A DNA stretch of 64,000 nt from Paraburkholderia kururiensis JCM 10599 = LMG 19447 (GTDB lineage: Bacteria; Pseudomonadota; Gammaproteobacteria; Burkholderiales; Burkholderiaceae). The notes under the pieces were generated by a model. The model did no database searches. It was not told the DNA's origin and was given only the letters and a program-made list of their open reading frames with translations. The position numbers were made by a program, and so were the translations under genes. Below, one piece after another: positions 6,792 to 15,167 of this stretch. Location: assembly GCF_003986935.1 (NCBI RefSeq), contig NZ_RJZE01000021.1, positions 62,001 through 126,000 on the forward strand, given 5' to 3'. The first letter of the stretch is position 1. The number at the start of each line of letters is the position of its first letter.

Positions 6792-9419
6792 ATGTCCGAC
6801 ACTGATTCATCCCGCTTCGCCCGTGTCCGTGCTCTTGCGCGGCGCGTCTGTGGCTCGCGGCACCTGCAGCGCTTTACGGTGCCCGTCCTTGCGGCAAGCG
6901 TGTGCGCGCTCCTGCTGCTGGTCTTTCAACACCTCTCGCAAACCGTCAATTACCGCTCCGTCGTCTCGCACCTGTATCACCTGAGCGCGAGCGAGTGGAT
7001 CGGCGCGCTCGGCGCCACCGCCGCGAGCTTCGTGGCGCTCGTCGGCCGCGATGCGGTGGGGCTGCGCTACGTCGATGCCAAAGTGCCGCGCCTGCCGCTG
7101 TGGGTGGGCGCCACCGTCGGCTCGGCACTGGGCAACGCCACGGGGTTCGGCGCGCTGACGGGCGGCGCCGTGCGCTGTCGCGTGTACGGCGTGGCGGGCG
7201 TCACGCCCGTGCAGGTGGGCCGCATGACCGTGTTCACGAGCGTCACGCTCGCACTGGCCCTCGCGATGATGACGGCGGCCGGCATGGTCGCCTCGGCAGG
7301 CACGCTCGCCGGCATGATGGGGCTCGCGCCCGACACGCTGCGGCTCTTCGGCGCAGTGCTGCTCGCCGGCAGCGGCGCCCTGATCGCGGCGTGCGGCACG
7401 GCGCCTAAAAAGCTGCGACTCTTCGGTCGCGACGCCCTCTCGTTCAACATTCCGGCACGCCGCGACCTCGTGGCGCAACTCGCGCTCGCCGCAGTCGACG
7501 TGGTCGCGGCCGGCCTCGCGCTCTGGGCGCTCTTGCCGCACGGTGACACGTCGGCAGCCGCGCACGTGGGCTTTGTCCAGTTCGTCACCGTCTACGCGGC
7601 CGCGATGCTGCTCGGCATGATCGGCCACACGCCGGGCGGCGTGGGCGTCTTCGAGGCGGCGATGGTCTACGCGCTCGGCGGCAGCGTGCCGATGCCGCAG
7701 GTGCTCGCCGCGCTGCTCGCCTATCGGGCGATCTACTTCGGCGTGCCGCTCGCGCTCTCCGCCGGCGTGCTCGCCGTCTTCGAAGGATGCGCGCTCAAGG
7801 CCCCGCTCGCATCCGGCTTCGCGCAGCGCGGTGCGCAAAGCGTCTCGCAGCTCGCGCCGCTCTTTCTCGCCATCTGCACCTTCGTGGTGGGCGGCATGCT
7901 CGTGATTTCGGGCGCGACGCCCGCGTTCATGAAGCGCATCGCGATCCTGCAAACGGTGCTGCCGCTGTGGGTCATGGAAAGCTCGCAGATGCTCGCGAGC
8001 CTGTTCGGCGTGCTGCTGCTCTTCGTGGCCCGCGGTCTGCTGCGGCGCCTCGACGCAGCCTGGTGGTTCGCGCTCATCATTGCGTCGCTGAACCTCGCGC
8101 TCTCGCTCGCCAAGGGTCTCGCGTTCGTGGAAGCGGGCGTGCTGTGCGTGCTGATTGCGTTGCTGCTCGCCACGCGCAAGCGCTTCAACCGTCATTCGTC
8201 GCTGTTCGCCGAACGCTTCACGCCGGGCTGGCTGGTCTCGGTGGGCATGGTGATCGCGCTCGCGGTGTGGCTGCTCTTCTTCGCTTTCCGCGACGTTCAA
8301 TACTCGCAGCACCTCTGGTGGCAGTTCGCATTCGACGAACGCGCGCCGCGCGCCTTGCGCGCCACGCTCGCCGCCGGTCTGCTTGCGGCGGCGCTCGCGT
8401 GCTGGCAACTGCTGCGGCCCGCGCCGGGCCGTTTCGAAAAACCCGAGGAGGCCGATCTGCTCGAAGCCGCGCGTATCGTGCGCGCCCAGGAGCGCAGCGA
8501 CGCCGTGCTCGCGATGATGGGCGACAAGAGCTTCCTGTTCTCCGAGTCGCGCGAAGCCTTCCTCATGTACGCCAAGCGCGGACGCACGTGGGCCGCGCTG
8601 CACGACCCGGTGGGTTCGCGCTGCGAATGGCCCGGCCTGATCCGCCAGTTCGTCGCACTCGCTCACGCGCACGGCGGGCGCGCCGCGTTCTACCAGGTGC
8701 GCGCCGATGCGCTGCCGCTCTACCTGGATGCCGGTCTCACGCTCATGAAACTCGGCGAGGAAGCGCACATCGCACTGCCCGAGTTCGAACTGAAGGGCTC
8801 GCACCGTGCGCATCTGCGCTACGCGTTGAAGCGCGGCGAGCGCGACGGCTTTTCCATCGAACTGATCGAGCCGGACCGCGTGCCCGACTGCCTGCCCATC
8901 CTGCGCGAGATCTCCGACGCGTGGCTGGAAAGCCGCGTGGCGCGCGAAAAGAGCTTCTCGGTGGCGGCCTTCACGGCGGGCTACCTCGCGGCGCAATCCG
9001 TGATGCTGGTGCGCCAGCAGGGCAAGCCGCTCGCCTTCGTCACCTTCATGACCACCGACCTCCATACCGAAGCGACGGTCGGCGTGATGCGCCACCTGCC
9101 CGACGCTTCGCCCTACGCCATGGAATATCTGTTCACACAGCTCGCGCTGCATCTGAAGAGCGCGGGCTTCCGCTCGCTGAGCCTCGGCGTCGCGCCGCTC
9201 TCGGGCATGCAGCCGACACCGCTCGCTTCGCCCTGGCACCGCGCCGCGGCGCTCGCCTGGCGCTTCGGCGGCTGGTTCTACAACTTCCGCGGCCTGCGCG
9301 GCTTCAAGAACAAGTTTCAGCCGCACTGGGAGCCACGTTATCTGGCGGCTTCCGGGTCGGTTAGCGTGCTGCTCACGCTGGCCGATCTTTCGCTTTTGGC
9401 GGGAGGGTCGCGGTCGTGA
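6792..9419 (+). CDS. mprF: MprF: bifunctional lysyl-phosphatidylglycerol synthase/flippase
   Basis: Large inner-membrane protein of 875 residues. The N-terminal part up to about residue 545 is a multi-helix flippase domain (GNATGFGALTGGAVRCRVYG and GMIGHTPGGVGVFEAAMVYALG are family signatures). The cytoplasmic C-terminal part (about 560-875) is the DUF2156 GNAT-like aminoacyl transferase, with DKSFLFSESREAFLMYAKRG, LRYALKRGERDGF and FKNKFQPHWEPRYL near the end. In the family it moves lysine (or alanine) from charged tRNA to phosphatidylglycerol and flips the product, giving resistance to cationic peptides and acid. Full length and intact. It overlaps acvB by four bases; this lpiA-acvB arrangement is known from rhizobia and Agrobacterium. 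Confidence 0.93.
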   Translation: MSDTDSSRFARVRALARRVCGSRHLQRFTVPVLAASVCALLLLVFQHLSQTVNYRSVVSHLYHLSASEWIGALGATAASFVALVGRDAVGLRYVDAKVPRLPLWVGATVGSALGNATGFGALTGGAVRCRVYGVAGVTPVQVGRMTVFTSVTLALALAMMTAAGMVASAGTLAGMMGLAPDTLRLFGAVLLAGSGALIAACGTAPKKLRLFGRDALSFNIPARRDLVAQLALAAVDVVAAGLALWALLPHGDTSAAAHVGFVQFVTVYAAAMLLGMIGHTPGGVGVFEAAMVYALGGSVPMPQVLAALLAYRAIYFGVPLALSAGVLAVFEGCALKAPLASGFAQRGAQSVSQLAPLFLAICTFVVGGMLVISGATPAFMKRIAILQTVLPLWVMESSQMLASLFGVLLLFVARGLLRRLDAAWWFALIIASLNLALSLAKGLAFVEAGVLCVLIALLLATRKRFNRHSSLFAERFTPGWLVSVGMVIALAVWLLFFAFRDVQYSQHLWWQFAFDERAPRALRATLAAGLLAAALACWQLLRPAPGRFEKPEEADLLEAARIVRAQERSDAVLAMMGDKSFLFSESREAFLMYAKRGRTWAALHDPVGSRCEWPGLIRQFVALAHAHGGRAAFYQVRADALPLYLDAGLTLMKLGEEAHIALPEFELKGSHRAHLRYALKRGERDGFSIELIEPDRVPDCLPILREISDAWLESRVAREKSFSVAAFTAGYLAAQSVMLVRQQGKPLAFVTFMTTDLHTEATVGVMRHLPDASPYAMEYLFTQLALHLKSAGFRSLSLGVAPLSGMQPTPLASPWHRAAALAWRFGGWFYNFRGLRGFKNKFQPHWEPRYLAASGSVSVLLTLADLSLLAGGSRS

Positions 9420-10879
9420 AGGCTACTGGGTTGATCCGAGTGGGTTTGATTCGGGCCGCACGCATGGTTCGTGAGCGGGCTTCGGCTTCGGCAGGCCGCA
9501 AGGTAGCCGGCTCGCCGCGCCTCGTGCGCGCGGCGTCGGCCGCGCTGTTGACGTTCGCTTCGGCTCTCGCCTTCGCGCCTTCCGCGCACGCCGAAACACC
9601 CGACCACGTAGCGGGCGGCCGCTACGGCGACGTCACCGTCACGAAGCCCGCGGGCGACATGCGTGGCTTCGTCGTGCTGTTTTCGGAGGCAAGCGGCTGG
9701 GCGCCGTCCGACCAGCAAGCCGCGAACGCGCTCGCGCGCCACGGCGCCCTCGTGGTGGGCGTGGATACGGCGCGCTACGCCGCGAAGCTCACCGCCGCCA
9801 CGCGCGAAAACTGCCACAAGCTTTACGGCGACGCCGAAGCGATCGGGCATCAGCTTGAACGCCAGGTGGATTCGAACCGCTATTACTCGCCGATCGTCGC
9901 CGGCACGGGCGAAGGCGCGCTGCTCGCGGAACGCACGCTCGCGCAGGCGCCGGCCAATACGATTGCAGGCGCGGTATCGGTCGATGCGGACAAGACGCTC
10001 GACGCGCGCTTCGCGCCCTGCCCCGCCGACCCGGCTCTGAGCCGCGGCCCCGGGCTGCCTGGATTCCTCGCCAAAGGCGTGACCCGCGCGGCGAATTCCG
10101 CGGCCGGCTCCGCGATTCCTGCGACGACAACCGGCGCACACCAGATCACCCAGGAGACGTTCGCTCCCGGCATGACGAAGGCCGCGCGCCTCGTCGCGCT
10201 GACCGAGCCGCATCTGCGCGCCGAGGTCCAGAGCGAAGAGGACGTCTCCGACCTACCGCTCGTCGAACTGCCTGCCGCACATCCTTCGGACATGCTCGCT
10301 GTCGTGATTTCCGGCGACGGCGGCTGGCGCGATCTCGACAAGACCATTGCCGAAGCGATGCAGCGGCAAGGCGTTTCGGTGGTGGGATGGGATTCGCTGC
10401 GCTATTTCTGGCGCGAAAAGACGCCCGCACAAACCAGCCACGATCTGGCCCGCGTGCTGAAGACCTACAGCGCGCGCTGGCACACGCGCCAGATCGCGCT
10501 CGTCGGCTATTCGTTCGGCGCCGACGTCATGCCGTTCGCGTACAACCGCCTGCCCGAGGCGCTGCGGGCGAAGGTGTCCTTCGTGTCGCTGCTGGGCTTC
10601 GCGCCCGACGCCGATTTCCAGATTCGCGTGACCGGCTGGCTCGGCATGCCCGCGAGCGACAAGGCGCTGCCGGTGAGCCCCGAACTCGCGAAGATGCCGC
10701 CCGCCATCGTGCAGTGCGTGTACGGCGAGCGCGAGCCCGATTCGCTGTGTCCGTCGCTCGCGGGCAAGGGCATCGAACTCGTGCGCACGCCGGGCGACCA
10801 TCACTTCGGCGGTAATTACGATGCGCTCGCGAAGCGCATCGTCGATAGCTGGAAGAAGCAGATCGGTTTGCGCGGCTGA
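9416..10879 (+). CDS. acvB: AcvB/VirJ-family serine hydrolase (aminoacyl-PG hydrolase)
   Basis: Periplasmic protein of 487 residues starting at a GTG that overlaps the mprF stop by four bases, with a GGGAGGG ribosome-binding site inside mprF. A signal peptide runs to about residue 60 (LLTFASALAFAPSAHA, cleavage before ETPDH). Two VirJ-like alpha/beta-hydrolase halves follow. The C-terminal half has GDGGWRDLD and the nucleophile elbow GYSFGAD at about residue 363. The N-terminal half has GTGEGA where a nucleophile motif would be expected, so it is probably inactive. In Agrobacterium the homologue hydrolyses lysyl-phosphatidylglycerol, so this gene likely reverses the neighbour's reaction. The symbol follows the two-domain AcvB length rather than the shorter VirJ. 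Confidence 0.85.
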   Translation: MKATGLIRVGLIRAARMVRERASASAGRKVAGSPRLVRAASAALLTFASALAFAPSAHAETPDHVAGGRYGDVTVTKPAGDMRGFVVLFSEASGWAPSDQQAANALARHGALVVGVDTARYAAKLTAATRENCHKLYGDAEAIGHQLERQVDSNRYYSPIVAGTGEGALLAERTLAQAPANTIAGAVSVDADKTLDARFAPCPADPALSRGPGLPGFLAKGVTRAANSAAGSAIPATTTGAHQITQETFAPGMTKAARLVALTEPHLRAEVQSEEDVSDLPLVELPAAHPSDMLAVVISGDGGWRDLDKTIAEAMQRQGVSVVGWDSLRYFWREKTPAQTSHDLARVLKTYSARWHTRQIALVGYSFGADVMPFAYNRLPEALRAKVSFVSLLGFAPDADFQIRVTGWLGMPASDKALPVSPELAKMPPAIVQCVYGEREPDSLCPSLAGKGIELVRTPGDHHFGGNYDALAKRIVDSWKKQIGLRG

Positions 10880-10955
10880 GTGCGGCTAAGTGCGGCTAAA
10901 CGCGCGCGGCTGATCGCGCCGCATTCCACGCGATCGCATCCCGTCGCGCCCAATG

Positions 10956-10991
10956 AAAAAACGGCCCGCCATTCATGGCGGGCCGTTTCTT
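10956..10991. terminator. Bidirectional rho-independent terminator
   Basis: A 10-bp perfect stem (ACGGCCCGCC at 10961-10970 with GGCGGGCCGT at 10977-10986) has a run of A on its left and TTTCTTT on its right. It can end both the mprF-acvB transcript and the convergent ahpF transcript. Confidence 0.85.
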
Positions 10992-11022
10992 TGCTGAGCT
11001 GACCAGCTGTGCCGGCGTCGGC

Positions 11023-12621
11023 TTATTCCACTTCGGCCAGTTGCTCCGCGTCCTGCTCGCGCTCCACCGACGAGCGGATCAGATGCTCGAACGCGCCCAG
11101 CGAAGCCTTCGCGCCTTCGCCCACCGCGATCACGATCTGCTTGAACGGCACCGTCGTCACGTCGCCGGCGGCGAACACGCCCGGCACCGACGTCTGGCCC
11201 TTCGCGTCCACTTCGATCTCCCCGTGCTTCGAGAGCGCAACCGTGCCCTTGAGCCATTCCGTGTTCGGCACGAGGCCGATCTGCACGAATACGCCTTCCA
11301 GTTCGAGATGACGCTTCTCGCCCGTGGTGCGCTCCAGATAGTGCAGGCCCGTGACCTTGCTGCCGTCGCCGGCCACTTCCGTGGTCTGCGCCTGCTTGAT
11401 GACCGTCACGTTCTTGAGGCTGAAGAGCTTGCGCTGAAGCACCGCGTCGGCGCGCAGTTCAGCGCCGAATTCGAGCAGCGTGACGTGGCTCACGATGCCG
11501 GCGAGGTCGATCGCCGCTTCCACGCCCGAGTTGCCGCCGCCGATCACGGCCACGCGCTTGCCCTTGAAGAGCGGACCGTCGCAGTGCGGGCAATACGCCA
11601 CGCCGCGGTTGCGGTACTCGCGCTCGCCCGGCACGTCGATTTCACGCCAGCGTGCGCCCGTCGCAATCACCACGCTCTTCGCGCGCAGCACCGCGCCGCT
11701 CGCGAGGCGAATCTCGATCTGCTCGCCCGGCACGAGCGCCTCGGCACGCTGCAGATTCATGATGTCGACGTCATAGGCGCGCACGTGCTGCTCCAGCGCC
11801 GCCGCAAACTTGGGTCCTTCCGTTTCCTGCACCGAGATGAAGTTCTCGATGGCAAGCGTATCCAGCACCTGGCCGCCGAAGCGTTCCGCCACCACACCTG
11901 TGCGGATGCCCTTGCGCGCCGCGTAGATCGCGGCGGCGGCGCCCGCGGGGCCGCCGCCCACCACGAGCATATCGAAGGTTTCCTTCGCGTTGAGCTTCTC
12001 GGCCGCGCGCGCACTCGCGCCGGTATCCAGCTTCGCGAGGATCTCTTCCACGCTGCAACGGCCCTGGCCGAAGACCTCGCCGTTCAGGTACATCGTGGGC
12101 ACCGCCATGATCTGGCGCGCTTCCACTTCGTCCTGGAACAGTGCGCCGTCGATCGTCACGTGGCGAATGCGCGGATTGATCACCGACATCACGTTGAGCG
12201 CCTGCACCACCTCCGGGCAGTTCTGGCACGACAGCGACACATAGGTCTCGAAGGCGAAATCGCCGTCGAGGTTGCGAATCTGTTCGATCACTTCCGGCTC
12301 GAGCTTCACCGGATGCCCGCCCACCTGCAGCAGCGCCAGCACGAGCGAGGTGAACTCGTGGCCCATCGGAATGCCCGCGAAGCGCACGGCGATGTCCGTA
12401 CCGGGGCGGCGCAGCGTGAACGAAGGCGCGCGCTCGCCCTGGGCTGCCGCGTCACGATGCTCGGCAAACGTGATGCGATCCGACAGCGAAGCGATTTCCT
12501 GCAGCAGCCCCTGCAATTCCGCCGACTTCTCGCCGTCGTCGAGAAATGCGGCGATCTCGATAGGCTGCGTGATTTTTTCGAGATAGCTCTTGAGTTGATT
12601 CTTGAGATTGGCGTCGAGCAT
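11023..12621 (-). CDS. ahpF: Alkyl hydroperoxide reductase subunit F
   Basis: Cytosolic flavoprotein disulfide reductase of 532 residues that passes NADH electrons to AhpC. The ATG at 12621 was chosen because the family N-terminus MLDANLKNQLKSYLEKI starts there. Domain order is canonical: two thioredoxin-like folds with the redox pair CQNC near residue 130, FAD-binding VVGGGPAGAAAAIYAARKG near 215, the active disulfide CPHC near 344, and NADH-binding GGGNSGVEAAIDLAG, ending in the AAGDVTTVPFKQIVIAVGEG motif. It is downstream of ahpC, separated by a 137-base structured gap that probably lowers ahpF expression relative to ahpC. Confidence 0.96.
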   Translation of the reverse strand: MLDANLKNQLKSYLEKITQPIEIAAFLDDGEKSAELQGLLQEIASLSDRITFAEHRDAAAQGERAPSFTLRRPGTDIAVRFAGIPMGHEFTSLVLALLQVGGHPVKLEPEVIEQIRNLDGDFAFETYVSLSCQNCPEVVQALNVMSVINPRIRHVTIDGALFQDEVEARQIMAVPTMYLNGEVFGQGRCSVEEILAKLDTGASARAAEKLNAKETFDMLVVGGGPAGAAAAIYAARKGIRTGVVAERFGGQVLDTLAIENFISVQETEGPKFAAALEQHVRAYDVDIMNLQRAEALVPGEQIEIRLASGAVLRAKSVVIATGARWREIDVPGEREYRNRGVAYCPHCDGPLFKGKRVAVIGGGNSGVEAAIDLAGIVSHVTLLEFGAELRADAVLQRKLFSLKNVTVIKQAQTTEVAGDGSKVTGLHYLERTTGEKRHLELEGVFVQIGLVPNTEWLKGTVALSKHGEIEVDAKGQTSVPGVFAAGDVTTVPFKQIVIAVGEGAKASLGAFEHLIRSSVEREQDAEQLAEVE

Positions 12622-12661
12622 GGCGATTTCCGGCGAATGGCGGTACAGAAAAAAGGCAAAC

Positions 12662-12728
12662 ACCGGGCCACCCGCAGGCGCGAATGGCGCCTGCGGCTCA
12701 TGCAAATGAGTGGGAAAAGTGGCCCGGT
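12662..12728 (-). promoter_or_regulatory. Three-way-junction RNA element between ahpC and ahpF
   Basis: In the ahpC-to-ahpF transcript an outer 10-bp perfect stem (ACCGGGCCAC at 12719-12728 with GTGGCCCGGT at 12662-12671) encloses two further perfect hairpins: CTCAT/ATGAG with a 4-base loop (12697-12710) and CCGCAGGCGC/GCGCCTGCGG with a 5-base loop (12672-12696). The outer stem is followed on the minus strand by a U-rich run (six U). A competing 6-bp hairpin (12725-12740) shares bases with the outer stem. The design suggests a partial terminator, attenuator or stabilising element that sets the ahpC:ahpF ratio. The pairing is seen; the role is inferred. Confidence 0.6.
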
Positions 12729-12758
12729 CGGGAACGACCGTGGTCGTTATGAGAGCGT

Positions 12759-13322
12759 TTAGATCTTGCCGACGAGGTCCAGCGACGGCTTCAGCGTTTC
12801 GGCGCCGGGCGTCCACTTCGCCGGGCACACTTCGCCCGGGTGCGTTGCCACGTACTGCGCAGCCTGCACCTTGCGCAGCAGTTCCTTGGCGTCGCGGCCG
12901 ATGCCATTGTCATGCACTTCGTACAGCTTGATCTGGCCTTCGGGGTTGATCACGAACGTGCCGCGCAGCGCGAGACCTTCTTCTTCGATCAACACTTCGA
13001 AGTTGCGGGCAAGCGTAGCCGTCGGGTCGCCGACGAGCGGATAGCGGATCTTGTTGATCGTGTCCGACGTGTCGTGCCACGCCTTGTGCGTGAAATGCGT
13101 ATCCGTCGACACGCCGTAGATTTCGACGCCCAGCTTCTGGAACTCGGCGTAGTGATCGGCCAGGTCGCCCAGTTCCGTCGGGCACACGAACGTGAAGTCA
13201 GCCGGGTAGAACACGACGACCGACCACTTGCCCTTGAGGTTCTCTTCCGAAACCGGCACGAATTCGCCGTTGTGGTATGCCGTGGCCTTGAACGGTTTGA
13301 CTTGCGTGTTGATGAGAGACAT
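12759..13322 (-). CDS. ahpC: Alkyl hydroperoxide reductase subunit C (2-Cys peroxiredoxin)
   Basis: Cytosolic peroxiredoxin of 187 residues that reduces hydrogen peroxide, organic peroxides and peroxynitrite and is recycled by AhpF. The start at 13322 gives the family N-terminus MSLINTQVKPFKATAYHNGE. The peroxidatic Cys is at residue 47 (FYPADFTFVCPTELGDL) and the resolving Cys at 166 (HPGEVCPAKW). The C-terminus is full length. A candidate OxyR site lies about 100 bases upstream of the ATG, consistent with peroxide induction, and ahpF follows in the same direction. Confidence 0.97.
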   Translation of the reverse strand: MSLINTQVKPFKATAYHNGEFVPVSEENLKGKWSVVVFYPADFTFVCPTELGDLADHYAEFQKLGVEIYGVSTDTHFTHKAWHDTSDTINKIRYPLVGDPTATLARNFEVLIEEEGLALRGTFVINPEGQIKLYEVHDNGIGRDAKELLRKVQAAQYVATHPGEVCPAKWTPGAETLKPSLDLVGKI

Positions 13323-13390
13323 GCGTGCTTTCCTTACGCGGTTGGGTTGAGACGTTTGGGTTGAAACGTGAATAAAACTGCGACAGACGA

Positions 13391-13420
13391 AGATTACGGG
13401 AATGCTGCACCGCTGCAAAA
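13391..13420 (-). promoter_or_regulatory. Possible ahpC core promoter
   Basis: On the minus strand a TAATCT hexamer (13391-13396) resembles a -10 box and a TTTTGC hexamer (13415-13420) lies 18 bases upstream, abutting the candidate OxyR site. The poor -35 match is typical of activator-dependent promoters. Confidence 0.35.
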
Positions 13421-13456
13421 TTGGTTAGTTTGATCGCGGGAATTGCCTATCCCTAT
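13420..13456 (-). promoter_or_regulatory. oxyR_box: Candidate OxyR binding site upstream of ahpC
   Basis: Read on the minus strand, four tetramers stand at exact 7-base spacing: ATAG-N7-CAAT-N7-ATCA-N7-CAAT. The OxyR consensus is ATAG-N7-CTAT-N7-ATAG-N7-CTAT, so 12 of 16 defined positions match with perfect register. It is about 98 bases upstream of the ahpC ATG and directly upstream of a plausible promoter, the position expected for an OxyR-activated gene. Confidence 0.6.
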
Positions 13457-13658
13457 CGCCTGCTGAGCCGCGCCAGACGGGGCTCGGCGGCATTTTACCC
13501 TGCCCGCGCGACGCTCGCCGGAGCGCGGCGGGAGGGCACCGGCATGGCCGGCGCAGCGGGAGCCCGCGGTTTATGACGGTTTCGCGATGCCACACGACAA
13601 ACAACGCGGCGCCTTCGTTCCTTGCCACGCCGGGCCACGGCGCCGTGCGCGCACGGGC

Positions 13659-13674
13659 AAATTTGATCAAATTT
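13659..13674. promoter_or_regulatory. Palindromic operator 1 of the aminotransferase-GntR operon
   Basis: Perfect 16-base palindrome with the core TTTGATCAAA, about 110 bases upstream of the aminotransferase TTG. A second palindrome with the same core follows, centre to centre 38 bases away. The GntR/FCD protein encoded in the operon is the likely ligand, since that family binds short palindromes; this is inference. Confidence 0.6.
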
Positions 13675-13696
13675 ACAGCGTCCGCTTTCCGTGCCA

Positions 13697-13712
13697 GGAT
13701 TTGATCAAATCC
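13697..13712. promoter_or_regulatory. Palindromic operator 2 of the aminotransferase-GntR operon
   Basis: Perfect 16-base palindrome (GGATTTGATCAAATCC) sharing the TTTGATCAAA core of operator 1. Its flanks differ from those of operator 1, which argues that the core is what is conserved. It lies about 72 bases upstream of the TTG start. Confidence 0.6.
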
Positions 13713-13783
13713 AATGCCGCCACGAACCGGTGCGTGTGGCTCACACGCACCCAGCCGCGGGTCACCATTCGAAGGAGCGTCGC

Positions 13784-15142
13784 TTGAAGATTCGTCACGG
13801 TGTGAACTGGGAACGCGCGCAAGCGCTGCTCGAGCACGAACGTCATGCCTTTGCCGCCGCGCGGCCGAAGTCGCAGGCGCTCTCCGCGCAAGCCGCGCAG
13901 CATTTGCTCTTCGGCGTGCCGCTGCACTGGATGAACGACTGGTCCACGCCCTTCGCACTCTACGTGGACGAAGCACGCGGCGCCCGCTTCACCGACGTGG
14001 ACGGCCACCGCTACGTGGACTTTTGCCTCGGCGACACGGGCGCCATGTTCGGCCACGCGCCGCCACCCGTCGCACGTGCGCTCGCGGCCCAGGCCGAACG
14101 CGGCTTCACCACGATGCTGCCCAGCGAAGACGCGGTGTGGGTCGGCGCCGAACTCGCGCGCCGTTTCGGCCTGCCCTACTGGCAGTTCGCCATGACAGCG
14201 AGCGACGCCAACCGCTTCGTGCTGCGCTGGGCGCGCGCCGCCACGGGGCGCGACAAGATCGTCGTGTTCAACGGCTGCTATCACGGCACGGTGGACGACG
14301 TGTTCGTCGATCTGATCGACGGACGGCCCACCCAGCGCGCTAGCCTGCTGGGCCAGGTGCACGGCCTGCTCGAACACACGCGCGTAGTCGAATTCAACGA
14401 CCTCGCCGCGCTGGCCGATGCGTTGAAGCACGACGACGTGGCCTGCGTGCTCGCGGAGCCGGCCATGACGAACATCGGCATGGTGCTGCCCGAGGCCGGC
14501 TACTGGCAGGAAGCCCAGGCGCTCATCCGGCGCCACGGCACGCTGCTTGCCATCGACGAAACGCACACCATCAGCAGCGGCCCCGGCGGCTACGCGAAGG
14601 CGCACGGCATCGAGCCGGACCTCTTCGTGCTCGGCAAGCCCGTGGGCGGCGGCGTGCCGTGCGCGGTCTACGGCTTCAGCGCAGAACTCGCGGCCCGCGC
14701 GCAGCAGGCGAAGCGCGCCGCGCCGCCCGGTCACTCGGGTATCGGCACCACGCTTACTGCGAACATGCTCGCCATGAGCGCGATGCGCGCAACACTCGCC
14801 GAGGTCATGACCGAAGCGGCCTATGCCCACATGTTCGCGTTGGCGAGCCGTCTCGAAGACGGACTCAACGAGGCGATTGCGCGCCACACGCTGCCCTGGT
14901 GCGTGACGCGCGTGGGCGCGCGCACCGAATTTCAGTTCACGCCCACCCCGCCGCGCAACGGCAGCGAGGCGAGAGCGCAACTGGACGACGAACTCGAGCA
15001 CATCGTTCATCTGTACCTGCTCAACCGCGGTGTGCTCATCACGCCGTTCCACAACATGATGCTGGTGTGTCCGGAAACGACGGCCGAAGACGTGGATCGC
15101 CTCGTCGATACGTTCGCCGCGTGCCTCGCCGCGCTCACGTGA
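13784..15142 (+). CDS. Class-III aminotransferase (glutamate-1-semialdehyde mutase-like)
   Basis: PLP-dependent enzyme of 452 residues in the class-III aminotransferase group that includes HemL-like proteins. A TTG start at 13784 is preferred because AAGGAG lies 6 bases upstream; the frame is open further upstream but would run through the operators. Visible motifs are VDGHRYVDFCLGDTGAMFGHAPP, the cofactor-binding Asp in AIDETHTISSG and the Schiff-base Lys at about residue 285 in VLGKPVGGGVPCAVYG. It is first in an operon with a GntR regulator and a FUSC transporter, so it is probably catabolic rather than the housekeeping heme enzyme. The substrate is unknown. Confidence 0.8.
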   Translation: MKIRHGVNWERAQALLEHERHAFAAARPKSQALSAQAAQHLLFGVPLHWMNDWSTPFALYVDEARGARFTDVDGHRYVDFCLGDTGAMFGHAPPPVARALAAQAERGFTTMLPSEDAVWVGAELARRFGLPYWQFAMTASDANRFVLRWARAATGRDKIVVFNGCYHGTVDDVFVDLIDGRPTQRASLLGQVHGLLEHTRVVEFNDLAALADALKHDDVACVLAEPAMTNIGMVLPEAGYWQEAQALIRRHGTLLAIDETHTISSGPGGYAKAHGIEPDLFVLGKPVGGGVPCAVYGFSAELAARAQQAKRAAPPGHSGIGTTLTANMLAMSAMRATLAEVMTEAAYAHMFALASRLEDGLNEAIARHTLPWCVTRVGARTEFQFTPTPPRNGSEARAQLDDELEHIVHLYLLNRGVLITPFHNMMLVCPETTAEDVDRLVDTFAACLAALT

Positions 15143-15167
15143 CCCACGCAAAGACACATCGAGGTCA

